In this document: piece after piece, positions 33,756 through 42,860 of the stretch
Layout: each line of letters opens with the position of its first letter
Position numbering within the stretch: position 1 is the stretch's first letter
Program-made: the position numbers and the translations under genes
The notes under the pieces: generated by a model
What the model was told of the DNA's origin: nothing
Databases searched by the model: none
What the model saw: only the letters and a program-made list of their open reading frames with translations
Assembly: GCA_964416595.1 (NCBI GenBank)
Contig: CAYQES010000003.1
Span: 62,001 to 126,000 of the forward strand
Direction of reading: 5' to 3'
Length of the DNA stretch: 64,000 nt
Source: JAKFYM01 sp964416595
GTDB taxonomy: Bacteria > Bdellovibrionota > UBA1018 > CAIPTA01

Positions 33756-34927
33756 CCCCTAGCCTCCAAAAAATTTTCCACAGCCCGCACCGCATTTTCT
33801 AAAGGCAAGTTTGGCCCGCTAAGAATTTTGCGCGTTTCAGCCAAGTGGGATTTTTGTTTTTCCCAAACGGCCGGCGCGAGCACTTCCCTCATGGCAGAGG
33901 CCAAGGCAAAAGGTTCCACTTCTTCTTGCAGCACCTCTGGCACCACATATTCCTTTGCCCCTAAGCCCCCATGGATCAAATTCACGATGGCCACAGGGCC
34001 TTGATAACGAATCAAATAACGAAACAAAAAAGCTGTAGCTGCGCTCACCCGATACACTACCACCATGGGCGTGCCCACGATCGCAGCTTCCAAGGTGGCT
34101 GTGCCGGAAGCGATCCAGGCGGCCTTGGCTTTGCGTAATTCTTGGTGAGCGGGTGCGAGAGAAATCTGTAAATTTGCCGCCAAAGAGCGCAAGGAATCCC
34201 CGTATGGCCCCTCGGGGGAAAGAAATTCTTGCACGAGTGCGTTGTTACGCAAAGGTTCCGCTAACGGCAGCACAAATTGCCATGCGGAATCCGCCCGGCC
34301 CAAAAGCGCTGCTGCCTCTACTAAAGGGCCAAACAATTCTCTCCACTCACTCTCCCGGCTACCGGGCATGAGCACTAAGGTTTTTTCTTCGGGTTCATAG
34401 GGAAGATCTGGAATTTCCTCCAGCACCGGATGCCCCACATATTCCACCTTAAGCGAAGCGGGCGCATTTTTTTTATACCAGGGAAGTTCAAATGGCAGGA
34501 TCGTGAGCAAAAGATCTATGCAATTCGCCATCTGTTTCACGCGCCCCGAGCGCCAGGCCCAAACTTGCGGGCTGATGTAATACACCACAGGCACACCCAC
34601 ATTTTTTAATTTTGGGGCAAGCCGCAAATTAAAATCCGGCAAATCTAATAATAGCGCAAGGTCAGGTTTTTCTTTTTCCGCCAAACTCGCAAGCTCTCCG
34701 AGTAAGCGCAAAGTTTGCGGAATCTTTTTTAGTGCCTCCGTGAGCCCTACGACGGCCATTTCCCGGGCGTGTTTTATGGGTTTTAATCCTAACGCTTGCA
34801 AGCGATCACCGCCTACGCCTATGAGTTCGATCTCGTGTTTTTGGGAAAAGCGCTCGAGCAAATGAGCGCCATGCAAATCCGCTGAAGCTTCCCCAGCCAC
34901 GATCAAAATTTTATATTTCTTTTTCAT
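33749..34927 (-). CDS. lpxB: Lipid-A-disaccharide synthase
   Basis: GT19 enzyme joining UDP-2,3-diacylglucosamine and lipid X, 392 residues. Motifs: IVAGEASADLHGAHL at the N-terminus, LLDLPDFNLRLA, YYISPQVWAWRSGRV, LMPGSRESE and the C-terminal SGTATLEAAIVGTPMVVVYR. It overlaps the oxidoreductase gene upstream by 17 bp. The order lpxA-oxidoreductase-lpxB takes the place where lpxI or nothing is usually found. Confidence 0.97.
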   Translation of the reverse strand: MKKKYKILIVAGEASADLHGAHLLERFSQKHEIELIGVGGDRLQALGLKPIKHAREMAVVGLTEALKKIPQTLRLLGELASLAEKEKPDLALLLDLPDFNLRLAPKLKNVGVPVVYYISPQVWAWRSGRVKQMANCIDLLLTILPFELPWYKKNAPASLKVEYVGHPVLEEIPDLPYEPEEKTLVLMPGSRESEWRELFGPLVEAAALLGRADSAWQFVLPLAEPLRNNALVQEFLSPEGPYGDSLRSLAANLQISLAPAHQELRKAKAAWIASGTATLEAAIVGTPMVVVYRVSAATAFLFRYLIRYQGPVAIVNLIHGGLGAKEYVVPEVLQEEVEPFALASAMREVLAPAVWEKQKSHLAETRKILSGPNLPLENAVRAVENFLEARGC

Positions 34928-35927
34928 GGCCCTGCTTATCCCGGGGCTTAATTTTTTCCATGCGAGATTTCACGTCTTGCACCACTTGCTCTGCCACTTG
35001 GATTGCCGCCAAACCATCCCGGCCAGAAACAAGCGGATCCCGGCCCTCACGCACAGAGTTCACAAAATCCCGGATCTCTTCTTGGAGCGCGTCTTCTACT
35101 CTCAAGGATCCAGATTCGTGGGAAATGGCCTTGGCGATATCTTTTTCGTTGGGATCTTTTGCGTAACGCTCGAAGGTGCCCGCGCCAAGATCCAAGGAGA
35201 GATAAGAATCCTGGCAAAAAATGCGGAATTTACGCGTGCGATTGATGGAAATCCGGGAAGAAGTGAGGTTGGCCACGCAACCATTTTCAAATTCAAAGCG
35301 GCAGTTGGCGATGTCGATTTGATTGGTGAGCACGGGAAAACCTGCGCCATGGATTTCTTTTAACGGGCTATTCACCATGGCCAGCATCAAATCGATATCG
35401 TGAATCATGAGATCAAAAATCACGTCGATATCCACGCTGCGGGCGGGAAACGGACTCAAACGATGGCACTCAATAAAAAGCGGTTGGCCTTTTAAAGCCC
35501 GGTAGGTTTCCACCACCCGGTGCCGTTCTACTTGGCCCGTAGCCAAGGTGAGATTTTTACTCCGGGCTGCCTGCACAAGCTTCAAGCCTTCCCGGGAAGA
35601 AGCGGCCAAAGGTTTTTCCACGAGCAAATGCACGCCCATTTCCATGAGCTGTAATCCCGTTTCCACGTGTTGATCCGTGGTGGTGGCCACACTCGCCACA
35701 TCCACTTTCGGGCAGCAACCATCCTTCACGGCTTTATTGAATGCCGCGAGCGACGTAAAAATCGGAATGTTGGGAGCTACCTTCGCAGCTTTCGGCGCCA
35801 GCTCTTCCCCTCGAGGATCCACCAAGGCCACAAGCTCCACGCCTTCCTGGCGGAGGGCTAAATATTTTTGGGCGTGAAAAGAACCAAGGTGCCCAAAGCC
35901 CACCACCATGGCGCGGATCGGTTTCAC
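34911..35927 (-). CDS. Gfo/Idh/MocA oxidoreductase, possible GnnA
   Basis: NAD(P)-dependent sugar oxidoreductase of 338 residues. Rossmann motif VVGFGHLGSFHAQKY (8-22), the family EKPLA motif with catalytic Lys, and a C-terminal alpha/beta domain with DLMIHDIDLML. It lies between lpxA and lpxB in an overlapping operon. In organisms whose lipid A is built on 2,3-diamino-2,3-dideoxyglucose, the oxidoreductase GnnA sits beside lpxA and oxidises UDP-GlcNAc at C3 before GnnB transaminates it. That role fits here by context; no gnnB aminotransferase is in the window. Confidence 0.85.
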   Translation of the reverse strand: MKPIRAMVVGFGHLGSFHAQKYLALRQEGVELVALVDPRGEELAPKAAKVAPNIPIFTSLAAFNKAVKDGCCPKVDVASVATTTDQHVETGLQLMEMGVHLLVEKPLAASSREGLKLVQAARSKNLTLATGQVERHRVVETYRALKGQPLFIECHRLSPFPARSVDIDVIFDLMIHDIDLMLAMVNSPLKEIHGAGFPVLTNQIDIANCRFEFENGCVANLTSSRISINRTRKFRIFCQDSYLSLDLGAGTFERYAKDPNEKDIAKAISHESGSLRVEDALQEEIRDFVNSVREGRDPLVSGRDGLAAIQVAEQVVQDVKSRMEKIKPRDKQGHEKEI

Positions 35928-35938
35928 TAACTACCCCC

Positions 35939-36715
35939 TTAGCGGCCGATGCCTGTCTCGCTTTTGCGGATAAAATCCGTAAAATAACGGATATCCTCAT
36001 TGCCAGAAAAACGGCTCTGCAATTCGTTCAGCGCCTGCTCTTTCTCGAGGCCCTGTTCAAAATAAATTTTATAGGCTTCCATCACGGCCTTTAAGCGATC
36101 CCCTTCAAAGCCCCGGCGTTTTAGGCCCACCAAATTCAAACCACGCACGGCACTGGGATCTCCTACGGTGATCACGTAAGGGGCAACATCTTTTCTCACG
36201 CCTGTCATGCCGCCCACGTAAGCGTATTTTCCCACACGCACGAATTGGTTCACGCCGCACATGCCCGAGAGGATCACCCAATCTTCGAGCACCACGTGCC
36301 CCGAGAGGCCCGTATAGTTTGCCATCACCACGTGATTGCCGATTTCACAATCATGGGCCACATGGCAATAAGCCATCACTAAACAATCATTCCCGATGCG
36401 AGTAATGCCAGTGCCCGTAACGGTGCCCACGTTCGCGGTAACAAACTCCCGAAAATGGTTGCGATCGCCGATTTCGAGGCGGGTAGGTTCACCTTTGTAT
36501 TTTAAATCTTGCGGTTTACCGCCAAGCACAGCGTAGGCGCCCACTTCATTTTTTTCTCCCAAAGTGGTGTGACCTTCCACGGTGGCATGATGCTCAATCT
36601 TAGTGCCGCGGCCCACTTTCACAAACTCGCCCACATAAGCGAAAGGCCCCACTTCGATATCGCCCGCCAATTGCGCCTTGGGATGCACAAATGCTGATGG
36701 ATGTATGTTGTTCAT
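35939..36715 (-). CDS. lpxA: UDP-N-acetylglucosamine acyltransferase
   Basis: First lipid A enzyme, 258 residues, a left-handed beta-helix of hexapeptide repeats with the LpxA C-terminal helices. The catalytic His lies in CHVAHDC (H121) and the GGKPQDLKYKGEPT loop is conserved. The ATG at 36713-36715 overlaps the fabZ stop (ATGA) and has GGGGGAGG just upstream; the 13 additional codons in frame upstream lie within fabZ. If the neighbouring oxidoreductase is GnnA, this LpxA would use UDP-GlcNAc3N and form an amide. Confidence 0.97.
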   Translation of the reverse strand: MNNIHPSAFVHPKAQLAGDIEVGPFAYVGEFVKVGRGTKIEHHATVEGHTTLGEKNEVGAYAVLGGKPQDLKYKGEPTRLEIGDRNHFREFVTANVGTVTGTGITRIGNDCLVMAYCHVAHDCEIGNHVVMANYTGLSGHVVLEDWVILSGMCGVNQFVRVGKYAYVGGMTGVRKDVAPYVITVGDPSAVRGLNLVGLKRRGFEGDRLKAVMEAYKIYFEQGLEKEQALNELQSRFSGNEDIRYFTDFIRKSETGIGR

Positions 36716-37230
36716 GCTCCTCCCCCGAAAGAAACGCTGGCGAGAATCTCGCACTCTACTACTAGTTGCCCATCCACTTCGCCCTTGCAGGCAAAACCCC
36801 AGATCGGCCCACGGTGTTTGGTTACCTCAACCGTGATCGTGAGGCTGTCTCCTGGCACAAAGGGCCGGCGAAACCGCGCTCCATCCACAGCGGCTAAACG
36901 TAAATCTAAATTGCTGATCACTTTCATGTTCTGATCGGTTTTAATCCAAGGCAAAACCGCAAAGCTTGCCACTTGGGCCATGGATTCAATCAAAATCACG
37001 CCTGGCGTGATCGGCATCTCGGGGAAGTGACCCACAAAATAGGGCTCATTGATCGTGGCATTTTTTAAGCCGATCACTTTAGCGCCGAGTTCTTGAAATT
37101 TACCATCAGCGCCGATGGGAATTTGAATGTCCAAAATCCGATCCACAAACAGGAACGGGAAACGATGGGGCAAGTAATTGCGCACCTGCTGCGAATCAAA
37201 GGGACCAAACTTTTTCATCTCCTGGCTCAT
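36712..37230 (-). CDS. fabZ: 3-hydroxyacyl-ACP dehydratase FabZ
   Basis: Hot-dog-fold dehydratase of fatty acid synthesis, 172 residues. HRFPFLFVDR near the N-terminus and GHFPEMPITPGVILIESMAQ carry catalytic H68 and E82. FabZ competes with LpxA and LpxD for 3-hydroxyacyl-ACP, which explains the common lpxD-fabZ-lpxA order seen here. It overlaps both neighbours by 4 bp. Confidence 0.97.
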   Translation of the reverse strand: MSQEMKKFGPFDSQQVRNYLPHRFPFLFVDRILDIQIPIGADGKFQELGAKVIGLKNATINEPYFVGHFPEMPITPGVILIESMAQVASFAVLPWIKTDQNMKVISNLDLRLAAVDGARFRRPFVPGDSLTITVEVTKHRGPIWGFACKGEVDGQLVVECEILASVSFGGGA

Positions 37231-38267
37231 GCCTTCCCTTTCTTATGGCGCTCAAATAATTCCGGTAAGCGCTTAAATAAAACTTGTAGACGGGCGTAAT
37301 CATTCCGATGCATAGCGGGAATTCCGCCCCACTTCGCTCCCGCAGGCACATGCCCCGTAACGGCCGTAAAACCTGCAACCTGTGCGCCCGCTCCTACCCT
37401 AACTTTATTTGCCAAGGCCGTGAAGCCCGCAATCACGGCAAATTTTTCCACATGGGCACTGCCCGCCAGGCCCACACAACCGCAAAGGATCACGCCCTCT
37501 TCTAACACACAGTTGTGACCAATCTGCACTTGGTTATCAATGATGCAGCCCTTGCCAATTATTGTATCTCCCAAGGTTCCCCGGTCGATTGTGGTGCTGG
37601 CGCCGATTTCTACTTCATCGCCAATCACCACGGATCCTAAATGATGGATTTTCACGTGTTTTACGCCGCCGGTCACTTTTTCCTGCACATACCCAAAACC
37701 ATCGGCCCCGATCACACTATTGCCGTGCACCCGCACCCGCTCGCCTAACACCACATCATGATAGAGCACCACTCCCGGAAATAGCACGGAACCCTTACCA
37801 ATCTTCACCCGCTGGCCCACTTGCACATGGCCATGCAGCACCACGCCCTCGGCCACTACAGCGCCTTCGCCCACTTGAGTGAAGGGCCCGATAGAAACAC
37901 CGGCGGAAATCTTTGCGGAAGGATGCACCACGGCCGTGGGGTGGATGCCTTCGGGCTTGGGTTCCCGGGAAAAGTGCCGGCTCACTTTAGCAAAAGCCAA
38001 GGCCGCATCCTTGCTCCAGAGCACAGGAGCCCCAGCACGCAAATCCCCCATGGCGCCACGCAAGGATTCGCTCACCACAAAAGCTGTAGGAGTATTTTTT
38101 AAAAAAGGCAGGAGACGATCCTGACCAATGAAAACAAGATCCCCGGGCTCCGCTTTTTCCGGAGCCGCTAAACGAGAAATGACCAATCCACCATGGTCAG
38201 AAAAATCACTCACTAGGCCCAGCTCGAGGAAAAGTTCCTCGAGCCGAACGCTATTTTTTGGCATCAT
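37227..38267 (-). CDS. lpxD: UDP-3-O-acylglucosamine N-acyltransferase
   Basis: Third lipid A enzyme, 346 residues: an N-terminal uridine-binding domain (about 1-100), a long hexapeptide-repeat helix (GVSIGPFTQVGEGAVV and onward) with the catalytic region GADGFGYV and QIGHNCVLE, and a short C-terminal helix. The gene starts inside the end of skp (17-bp overlap) with tandem ATG codons; the first is taken. Confidence 0.96.
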   Translation of the reverse strand: MMPKNSVRLEELFLELGLVSDFSDHGGLVISRLAAPEKAEPGDLVFIGQDRLLPFLKNTPTAFVVSESLRGAMGDLRAGAPVLWSKDAALAFAKVSRHFSREPKPEGIHPTAVVHPSAKISAGVSIGPFTQVGEGAVVAEGVVLHGHVQVGQRVKIGKGSVLFPGVVLYHDVVLGERVRVHGNSVIGADGFGYVQEKVTGGVKHVKIHHLGSVVIGDEVEIGASTTIDRGTLGDTIIGKGCIIDNQVQIGHNCVLEEGVILCGCVGLAGSAHVEKFAVIAGFTALANKVRVGAGAQVAGFTAVTGHVPAGAKWGGIPAMHRNDYARLQVLFKRLPELFERHKKGKA

Positions 38268-38751
38268 AGCGCTTCACCACCTCGGCGGTGATGTCGTCTT
38301 GGTCTTGGGCATAGATCACATTGCCCACATCAATCACCAAGGTATAACCTTTTTCTTTAGAAACTTGAGCCACGATTTCCCGGATCTTTTTGATGATCGG
38401 GCCAGAAACTTCTTGGTCGCGCTCTTGGAAAGTTGCATTGTTTTTGGCTTCCGTTTCCCGCAACTTCAAAATCTGCGCTTGGATCGCTTCTTCTTTTTCC
38501 CGGCGGGTTTTTTCATCCATCACCATGGCCTGCTTGCGCAAGTTTTCCATGGCATCCTGAATCTTTTTGCCTTCGGCCTGCATTTTCTTCTGCATGTCTT
38601 CCATTTCTTTGCGCAAAGTTTGCTCCGCTTTTTTTCCATCGGCGGTGCTACGGATAGCTTCTTGTACGTTCACCAGGGCAACGTGCGATGGATTCGGGGC
38701 AGCATAAGCGTTTAGGGTTCCTAAAAAGGCAAGGGCTAGAATTTTTTTCAT
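38251..38751 (-). CDS. skp: Skp/OmpH periplasmic chaperone
   Basis: Periplasmic holdase for outer-membrane proteins, 166 residues. Signal peptide (MKKILALAFLGTLNAYA), short beta start (HVALVNVQEAI), a long coiled coil (about 40-120) and a C-terminal strand (YTLVIDVGNVIYA). The ATG at 38749-38751 has AGGAG seven bases upstream. It heads the lpx operon, as in many Gram-negatives, but the usual adjacency to bamA is broken by a plus-strand gene. Confidence 0.93.
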   Translation of the reverse strand: MKKILALAFLGTLNAYAAPNPSHVALVNVQEAIRSTADGKKAEQTLRKEMEDMQKKMQAEGKKIQDAMENLRKQAMVMDEKTRREKEEAIQAQILKLRETEAKNNATFQERDQEVSGPIIKKIREIVAQVSKEKGYTLVIDVGNVIYAQDQDDITAEVVKRYDAKK

Positions 38752-38827
38752 ATGATCTCCTAAAAATAACCCTCCCACTATAGTGGATGCCCTTGCGGGA
38801 GCAAAGGCTTTCTTACATGCTATAGGG

Positions 38828-39703
38828 ATGAACAAAATTTTCTTTTTACTGTTGTGCCTTCTCCTTCCCTCCATTTCGCAGAGCGCCGAAAGTGAATCCT
38901 CGGCTGTGGCGGAAAATGAAGACCTTTTCAATCCTTTTCCTCCGGGCTTCATGGTGCCGCCGGACCAACCTGAAGGTTGGGTAGCCCTGCCTCCAGGTCG
39001 CCCCTTCCCGAGTCTTCTTTCGGATCCCAGGGATTTGAAATTGGGTTTACGCAAAAATTCTAAGAGTGAATTGGAAGCGGACGTGGGCGGCTATCGCTCC
39101 GTGGCAGGCTGGAAAGGAAAGATCCGGGGAAAAACCTCTGTGTTGCATATGGGTGTGGAAGGCAATGCCTATTTCCTCCTTCGACAAGAAGGCGCCCGCT
39201 TCCCGCTCCATAGCTCTGACGGTTTGATCGGCATATACGCCGAAGCGATCCGTGGTCTCTGGCTCTACCAAGTGCGCTACACCCATGTGTCCGCTCACTT
39301 GAGCGATGGCCTTTTTAATATTCGCCAGCGCTTTACATACTCTCGGGAAACTCTCTCGCTCCGTTTAGCGCGGCAGTGGGGCGTGGTGCGGGCCTATATG
39401 GGCTACCATTTTCTGGCGCACACAAAGCCCGTACTCCCGAAACATTCCCTGCAGGTGGGATTTTATTCTGTGCTGCCTTGGCACTGGAAAAAACTGCACC
39501 CCTTTTTGGGCTCGGATCTTAGATTGCGTAATTCCCAAGAAGGCACCACTTTCCATCTTACGGGCGGTGTGGCGCTGGTTTCTTCCTTAGGCGCTCCGCC
39601 TTTGCGTTTATCTTTGAACTACTTGAAGGGCCACGATCTTCGGGGGCAGTTCTACCAGGAGCAAACGGAGAAATGGTCCTTAGGGTTGGAGATGGATTTC
39701 TAA
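38828..39703 (+). CDS. Outer-membrane beta-barrel protein, DUF1207-like
   Basis: 291 residues: signal peptide (NKIFFLLLCLLLPSISQSA), a Pro-rich stretch with the ALPPGRPFPSLLSDPRDL motif typical of DUF1207 proteins, then regularly spaced amphipathic strands and a C-terminal Phe in LGLEMDF. No enzyme motif is visible. It lies on the opposite strand between bamA and skp, 2 bp from the bamA stop. The ATG at 38828 begins the signal peptide; an upstream start would add 15 codons. Confidence 0.8.
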   Translation: MNKIFFLLLCLLLPSISQSAESESSAVAENEDLFNPFPPGFMVPPDQPEGWVALPPGRPFPSLLSDPRDLKLGLRKNSKSELEADVGGYRSVAGWKGKIRGKTSVLHMGVEGNAYFLLRQEGARFPLHSSDGLIGIYAEAIRGLWLYQVRYTHVSAHLSDGLFNIRQRFTYSRETLSLRLARQWGVVRAYMGYHFLAHTKPVLPKHSLQVGFYSVLPWHWKKLHPFLGSDLRLRNSQEGTTFHLTGGVALVSSLGAPPLRLSLNYLKGHDLRGQFYQEQTEKWSLGLEMDF

Positions 39704-39705
39704 GT

Positions 39706-42072
39706 CTAGAACGGCGGGCCAATCATGAAGTTGAATTGGGGTTCAGCTTTTGGATCCCCAATGGGCCAGCCTTGCTCGAAACGTAGGGGGCCGAGGGGCG
39801 AGAACCAGCGGACACCCACACCGTAGTTGTGTTTCAATTTAAAGGCACTCACTTTATTAAACGCATCCCCTGCGTCGTAGAATACTACGGCCTTTAACCC
39901 CACATCTTTGATGAGAGGATGCTCTAGTTCCACCATGAAAATCGATTCGTGCAAGCCCCCGGCATTGTATTGGCCAATAATAGCACCGCTCGCATCCTTT
40001 GCTTCTGATTTTGGGCCCACGCTAGCAAAACTATAACCCCGCAAATTGCTGGGGCCCCCGAGCATGAAGCGCTCGTTCCGCTGCACACCTAAATCTTTTT
40101 TGTAGTAATCCCAGATAGATCCAGCCTCAAATTTCGTGCGGAAAGTGAGCTCGCCCCAAATTTTATTGTAATAGCGAGCGTCGAAGATCGAACGCGTGAA
40201 GCGGCGGTTTCCGCCTAGTCCCGCAAACTCTTCGCTGAAAGAGAGGTAGTGGCCGCCTGTGGTTTCCATGCGGTTATTACGTTTATCTTTAGCCAAGGTA
40301 AGTGTAACGGAGGAAATGGTTCCCTCTTCAAAATCTAGTACGCGAGGGTCTTTTAACAGAGGGTCTTCGGGACGTAAGTAGCGAACGTCCTCCAAACGAT
40401 ATCCCACATATAAGCGGGAATAATCGGAGATGGGATGGCCTAAGTTAAATTGAAAACCACGGCGAAATTCGATGAAGTTGTTTTCAATATTGGTTTTTTC
40501 ATAACTCAAAGATCCGCCCGCGCTCCAAAGCGTGTCCCAGGCGTAAGGATCCGTGAACGACAGACGAAAAGAGCGGCTTCCACTGTTAGCGGTACCAACC
40601 TGGGCTTGCAGCCGTAAATCCTGGCCCATACCCCTAAAGTTAGACTCAGAAACTTGGGTGGTGAAAAAGAAACCCGTGGTGGAAGCGTAACCGGCTCCCA
40701 ATTGGAATTGGCCCGTGGGGCGCTCCTTCACGTTGATTTCCACGTCCATAATATCCTGGCGATTCGGTGGCGATTTGGTTTGGAACTGGAGGGCCTCGCT
40801 GTCGAAGTAGCCTAAACGATCCACGTTCTCTTTCGAGATCCGCATGCCGGAGCCGGAGTATAGTTCCCCTTCCCGGATGCGCAGTTCACGGCGAATCACT
40901 TTATCCCGGGTTTTGGAATTGCCCTTGATGGTGATGCGTCCGAAACGCACGAGGGTACCTTTTTCGAAATCGTAGTGTGTGGTCACTAGTCTGGTTTCGT
41001 CGTTCACGTCGATATTGGGCACCACGTTCACGTTGGCGTAGCCAAGATCTTGGTATTTTTCCGTGAGCGCCATGATATCGGCATTACGTTTCGAGATGGA
41101 AAACACTTCTCCCTCTTTGAGAGTGAGGGTTTCAAACAATTCTTCTTTAGGAAAGAGGAGATCGCCCCCGAAATCGATCGGGCCTTGGTTGTACTGGAGG
41201 CCCTCTTCCACCTTGATGGTGATGTAAACCCATTTTTTGTCTTCGCTTACGGTTACAACGGGTGGCTCGTAGCGGAATTTTACGTAACCTTCGTTCAAGT
41301 ACCAGTACTGGAGGTATTGGAGGTCGTTCTTGAAATCGAGTTCTTTAAAGTTGCCGCTGCTGGTGGCCCAGGAAAAAAAGCCGCCTTCGCTCGTGTTGCG
41401 TAAAGTGCGCTTCAATTGATCGTCGCTGAAGGCTTTATTGCCGAGGAAAGAAACTTTGCGAATTTTTACTTTGTCGTATTCGCGTACCTGGAAGAGGAGT
41501 TCCACCATGTCTTTTTCTTTGGAGGGGCGAACGGAATAGCTAACCTTGGCGAGATAGAAGCCTTTATCCTCGTAGTGTTTGGAGAGTTTGCGCACGGATT
41601 CGCGCACGAGGTTTTCGTCGTAAATATCGTAGGTTTTTACGGTGAGCACGCCTTTTAAATCGTCGGTAGAGATCTGATCGTTACCAAAAAAGACAATGCG
41701 GTAGATCGCAGGCCGCTCTTTCACGGTGAAAATGAGGCTGCCGTTTTCAAAGTCTGCTTGGATGGAATCGAAGTAGCCGAGCTTGTGGATGGCTACGATA
41801 TCTTGGCGCACTTGATCGTCGGAAAGTGGTTGGCCCAGCACGGAGCCGATCTTTTCCAGGATCGCTTCCCGATCGATTTTCTGGTTGCCTTTGATTTCAA
41901 TTTTTTGCAGCGTCTCGCCCTGAGCAGAGCGCACGGATTCGGGCGTGGCGTTTTGTTTGGGCTTAGGGGCTGCTTGAACGGCTGTGGCCGTGAAGCCACT
42001 ACAAAAGATAAGCAGCAGTGCTACTTTTGCGAGTCTCCGCTTTTTCAAGCTATTGTTCCAGCCTAGGGCCAA
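39706..42072 (-). CDS. bamA: Outer-membrane protein assembly factor BamA
   Basis: Core of the BAM complex that inserts outer-membrane barrels. Signal peptide, five POTRA domains (about residues 50-400) and a 16-strand Omp85 barrel with GGPSNLRGY and the loop 6 VRGY-type motif, ending NFMIGPPF with terminal Phe. I propose the TTG at 42070-42072 as start: AAGGAG lies six bases upstream and the signal peptide begins directly after. ATG codons 18 and 24 codons upstream lack a ribosome site and precede a plausible promoter. From the TTG the protein has 788 residues. Confidence 0.95.
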   Translation of the reverse strand: MALGWNNSLKKRRLAKVALLLIFCSGFTATAVQAAPKPKQNATPESVRSAQGETLQKIEIKGNQKIDREAILEKIGSVLGQPLSDDQVRQDIVAIHKLGYFDSIQADFENGSLIFTVKERPAIYRIVFFGNDQISTDDLKGVLTVKTYDIYDENLVRESVRKLSKHYEDKGFYLAKVSYSVRPSKEKDMVELLFQVREYDKVKIRKVSFLGNKAFSDDQLKRTLRNTSEGGFFSWATSSGNFKELDFKNDLQYLQYWYLNEGYVKFRYEPPVVTVSEDKKWVYITIKVEEGLQYNQGPIDFGGDLLFPKEELFETLTLKEGEVFSISKRNADIMALTEKYQDLGYANVNVVPNIDVNDETRLVTTHYDFEKGTLVRFGRITIKGNSKTRDKVIRRELRIREGELYSGSGMRISKENVDRLGYFDSEALQFQTKSPPNRQDIMDVEINVKERPTGQFQLGAGYASTTGFFFTTQVSESNFRGMGQDLRLQAQVGTANSGSRSFRLSFTDPYAWDTLWSAGGSLSYEKTNIENNFIEFRRGFQFNLGHPISDYSRLYVGYRLEDVRYLRPEDPLLKDPRVLDFEEGTISSVTLTLAKDKRNNRMETTGGHYLSFSEEFAGLGGNRRFTRSIFDARYYNKIWGELTFRTKFEAGSIWDYYKKDLGVQRNERFMLGGPSNLRGYSFASVGPKSEAKDASGAIIGQYNAGGLHESIFMVELEHPLIKDVGLKAVVFYDAGDAFNKVSAFKLKHNYGVGVRWFSPLGPLRFEQGWPIGDPKAEPQFNFMIGPPF

Positions 42073-42102
42073 TGATCGCTCCTTAAAGAATCGGGTTAAA
42101 GA

Positions 42103-42132
42103 TTCGTACCTATTGGCGACAGACATTGTCAA
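42103..42132 (-). promoter_or_regulatory. Possible bamA promoter
   Basis: On the minus strand TTGACA (42127-42132) is followed after 18 bases by TACGAA (42103-42108). It would start transcription about 20 bases before the AAGGAG/TTG start of bamA proposed here, and lies within the coding sequence if the upstream ATGs were used. The -10 box is weak. Confidence 0.35.
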
Positions 42133-42170
42133 TTGAAAGGCCATAACGCAACGTGCCTTACGGTGGAATT

Positions 42171-42860
42171 TTACGCTTGCGAATCTTGTAAAATTCGTCC
42201 GTCCCGCATCACCAGTTGACGAGAAAAGTCCTTGGCGATTTCTTCGTCGTGGGTAACTAACGCGATGGTGATGCCACGGCTTTCACTCAAGCGCAAAAAA
42301 AGCTCCTTCACTTTTTGTGCGTTTGTGCTGTCAAGATTGCCTGTGGGCTCATCGGCCAGAAGGAGACGCGGATGCATCACAAGCGCACGGGCCAGGGCCA
42401 CCCGCTGCTGTTCGCCGCCAGAAAGTTCCGCGGGCCGGTGGCTTAGGCGATGGCCCAAACCCACTTCTTCGAGTAAATTTTTTGCTCGCTCTTCAAATTT
42501 TGGGCGATCTTCGCCGGCGATCAGTGCGGGCATGAGCACATTTTCCAGGGCCGTGAATTCTTGCAAGAGATAATGGAACTGGAAGATGAAGCCGATTTCG
42601 CGGTTGCGGAAGCGGGAAGTTTTCTCGGCGGAAAAGGCGGCCACGTTTTTGCCTAGGTAGAGAATTTCGCCCATGGTGGGGGGTTCGAGGGTGCCGAGCA
42701 CGTGCAGTAAGGTAGATTTACCGGCGCCGGAGGAGCCGAGGATGGCCACGGTTTCGCCGGCTTGGAGTTGAAAATCTACGCCTTGTAGCACTTCCACGGG
42801 GCGGCCATCCTTGTGATAGGTTTTTTTTACGCCCCGGCACTCTAGTAAAACTTCACTCAT
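42171..42860 (-). CDS. lolD: Lipoprotein-releasing ABC transporter ATPase LolD
   Basis: ATPase of the LolCDE complex that frees lipoproteins from the inner membrane, 229 residues. Walker A GSSGAGKST (42-50), signature LSGGEQQ (from 146), Walker B LLLADE (166-171) and the H-loop ALVTHDEEIA. The ATG at 42858-42860 overlaps the lolC/E stop by 8 bp; 27 further codons upstream lie inside that gene. Confidence 0.93.
   Translation of the reverse strand: MSEVLLECRGVKKTYHKDGRPVEVLQGVDFQLQAGETVAILGSSGAGKSTLLHVLGTLEPPTMGEILYLGKNVAAFSAEKTSRFRNREIGFIFQFHYLLQEFTALENVLMPALIAGEDRPKFEERAKNLLEEVGLGHRLSHRPAELSGGEQQRVALARALVMHPRLLLADEPTGNLDSTNAQKVKELFLRLSESRGITIALVTHDEEIAKDFSRQLVMRDGRILQDSQA

Noticed and set aside
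38752..39054. Upstream 101-codon extension of skp
   Set aside because: It lies antisense to the signal peptide region of the outer-membrane protein gene and would bury the Skp signal peptide; AGGAG supports the ATG at 38751.
41050..42066. Plus-strand open frames opposite bamA
   Set aside because: Shadows of the POTRA-coding region; no ribosome site and low-complexity Phe/Val-rich translations.
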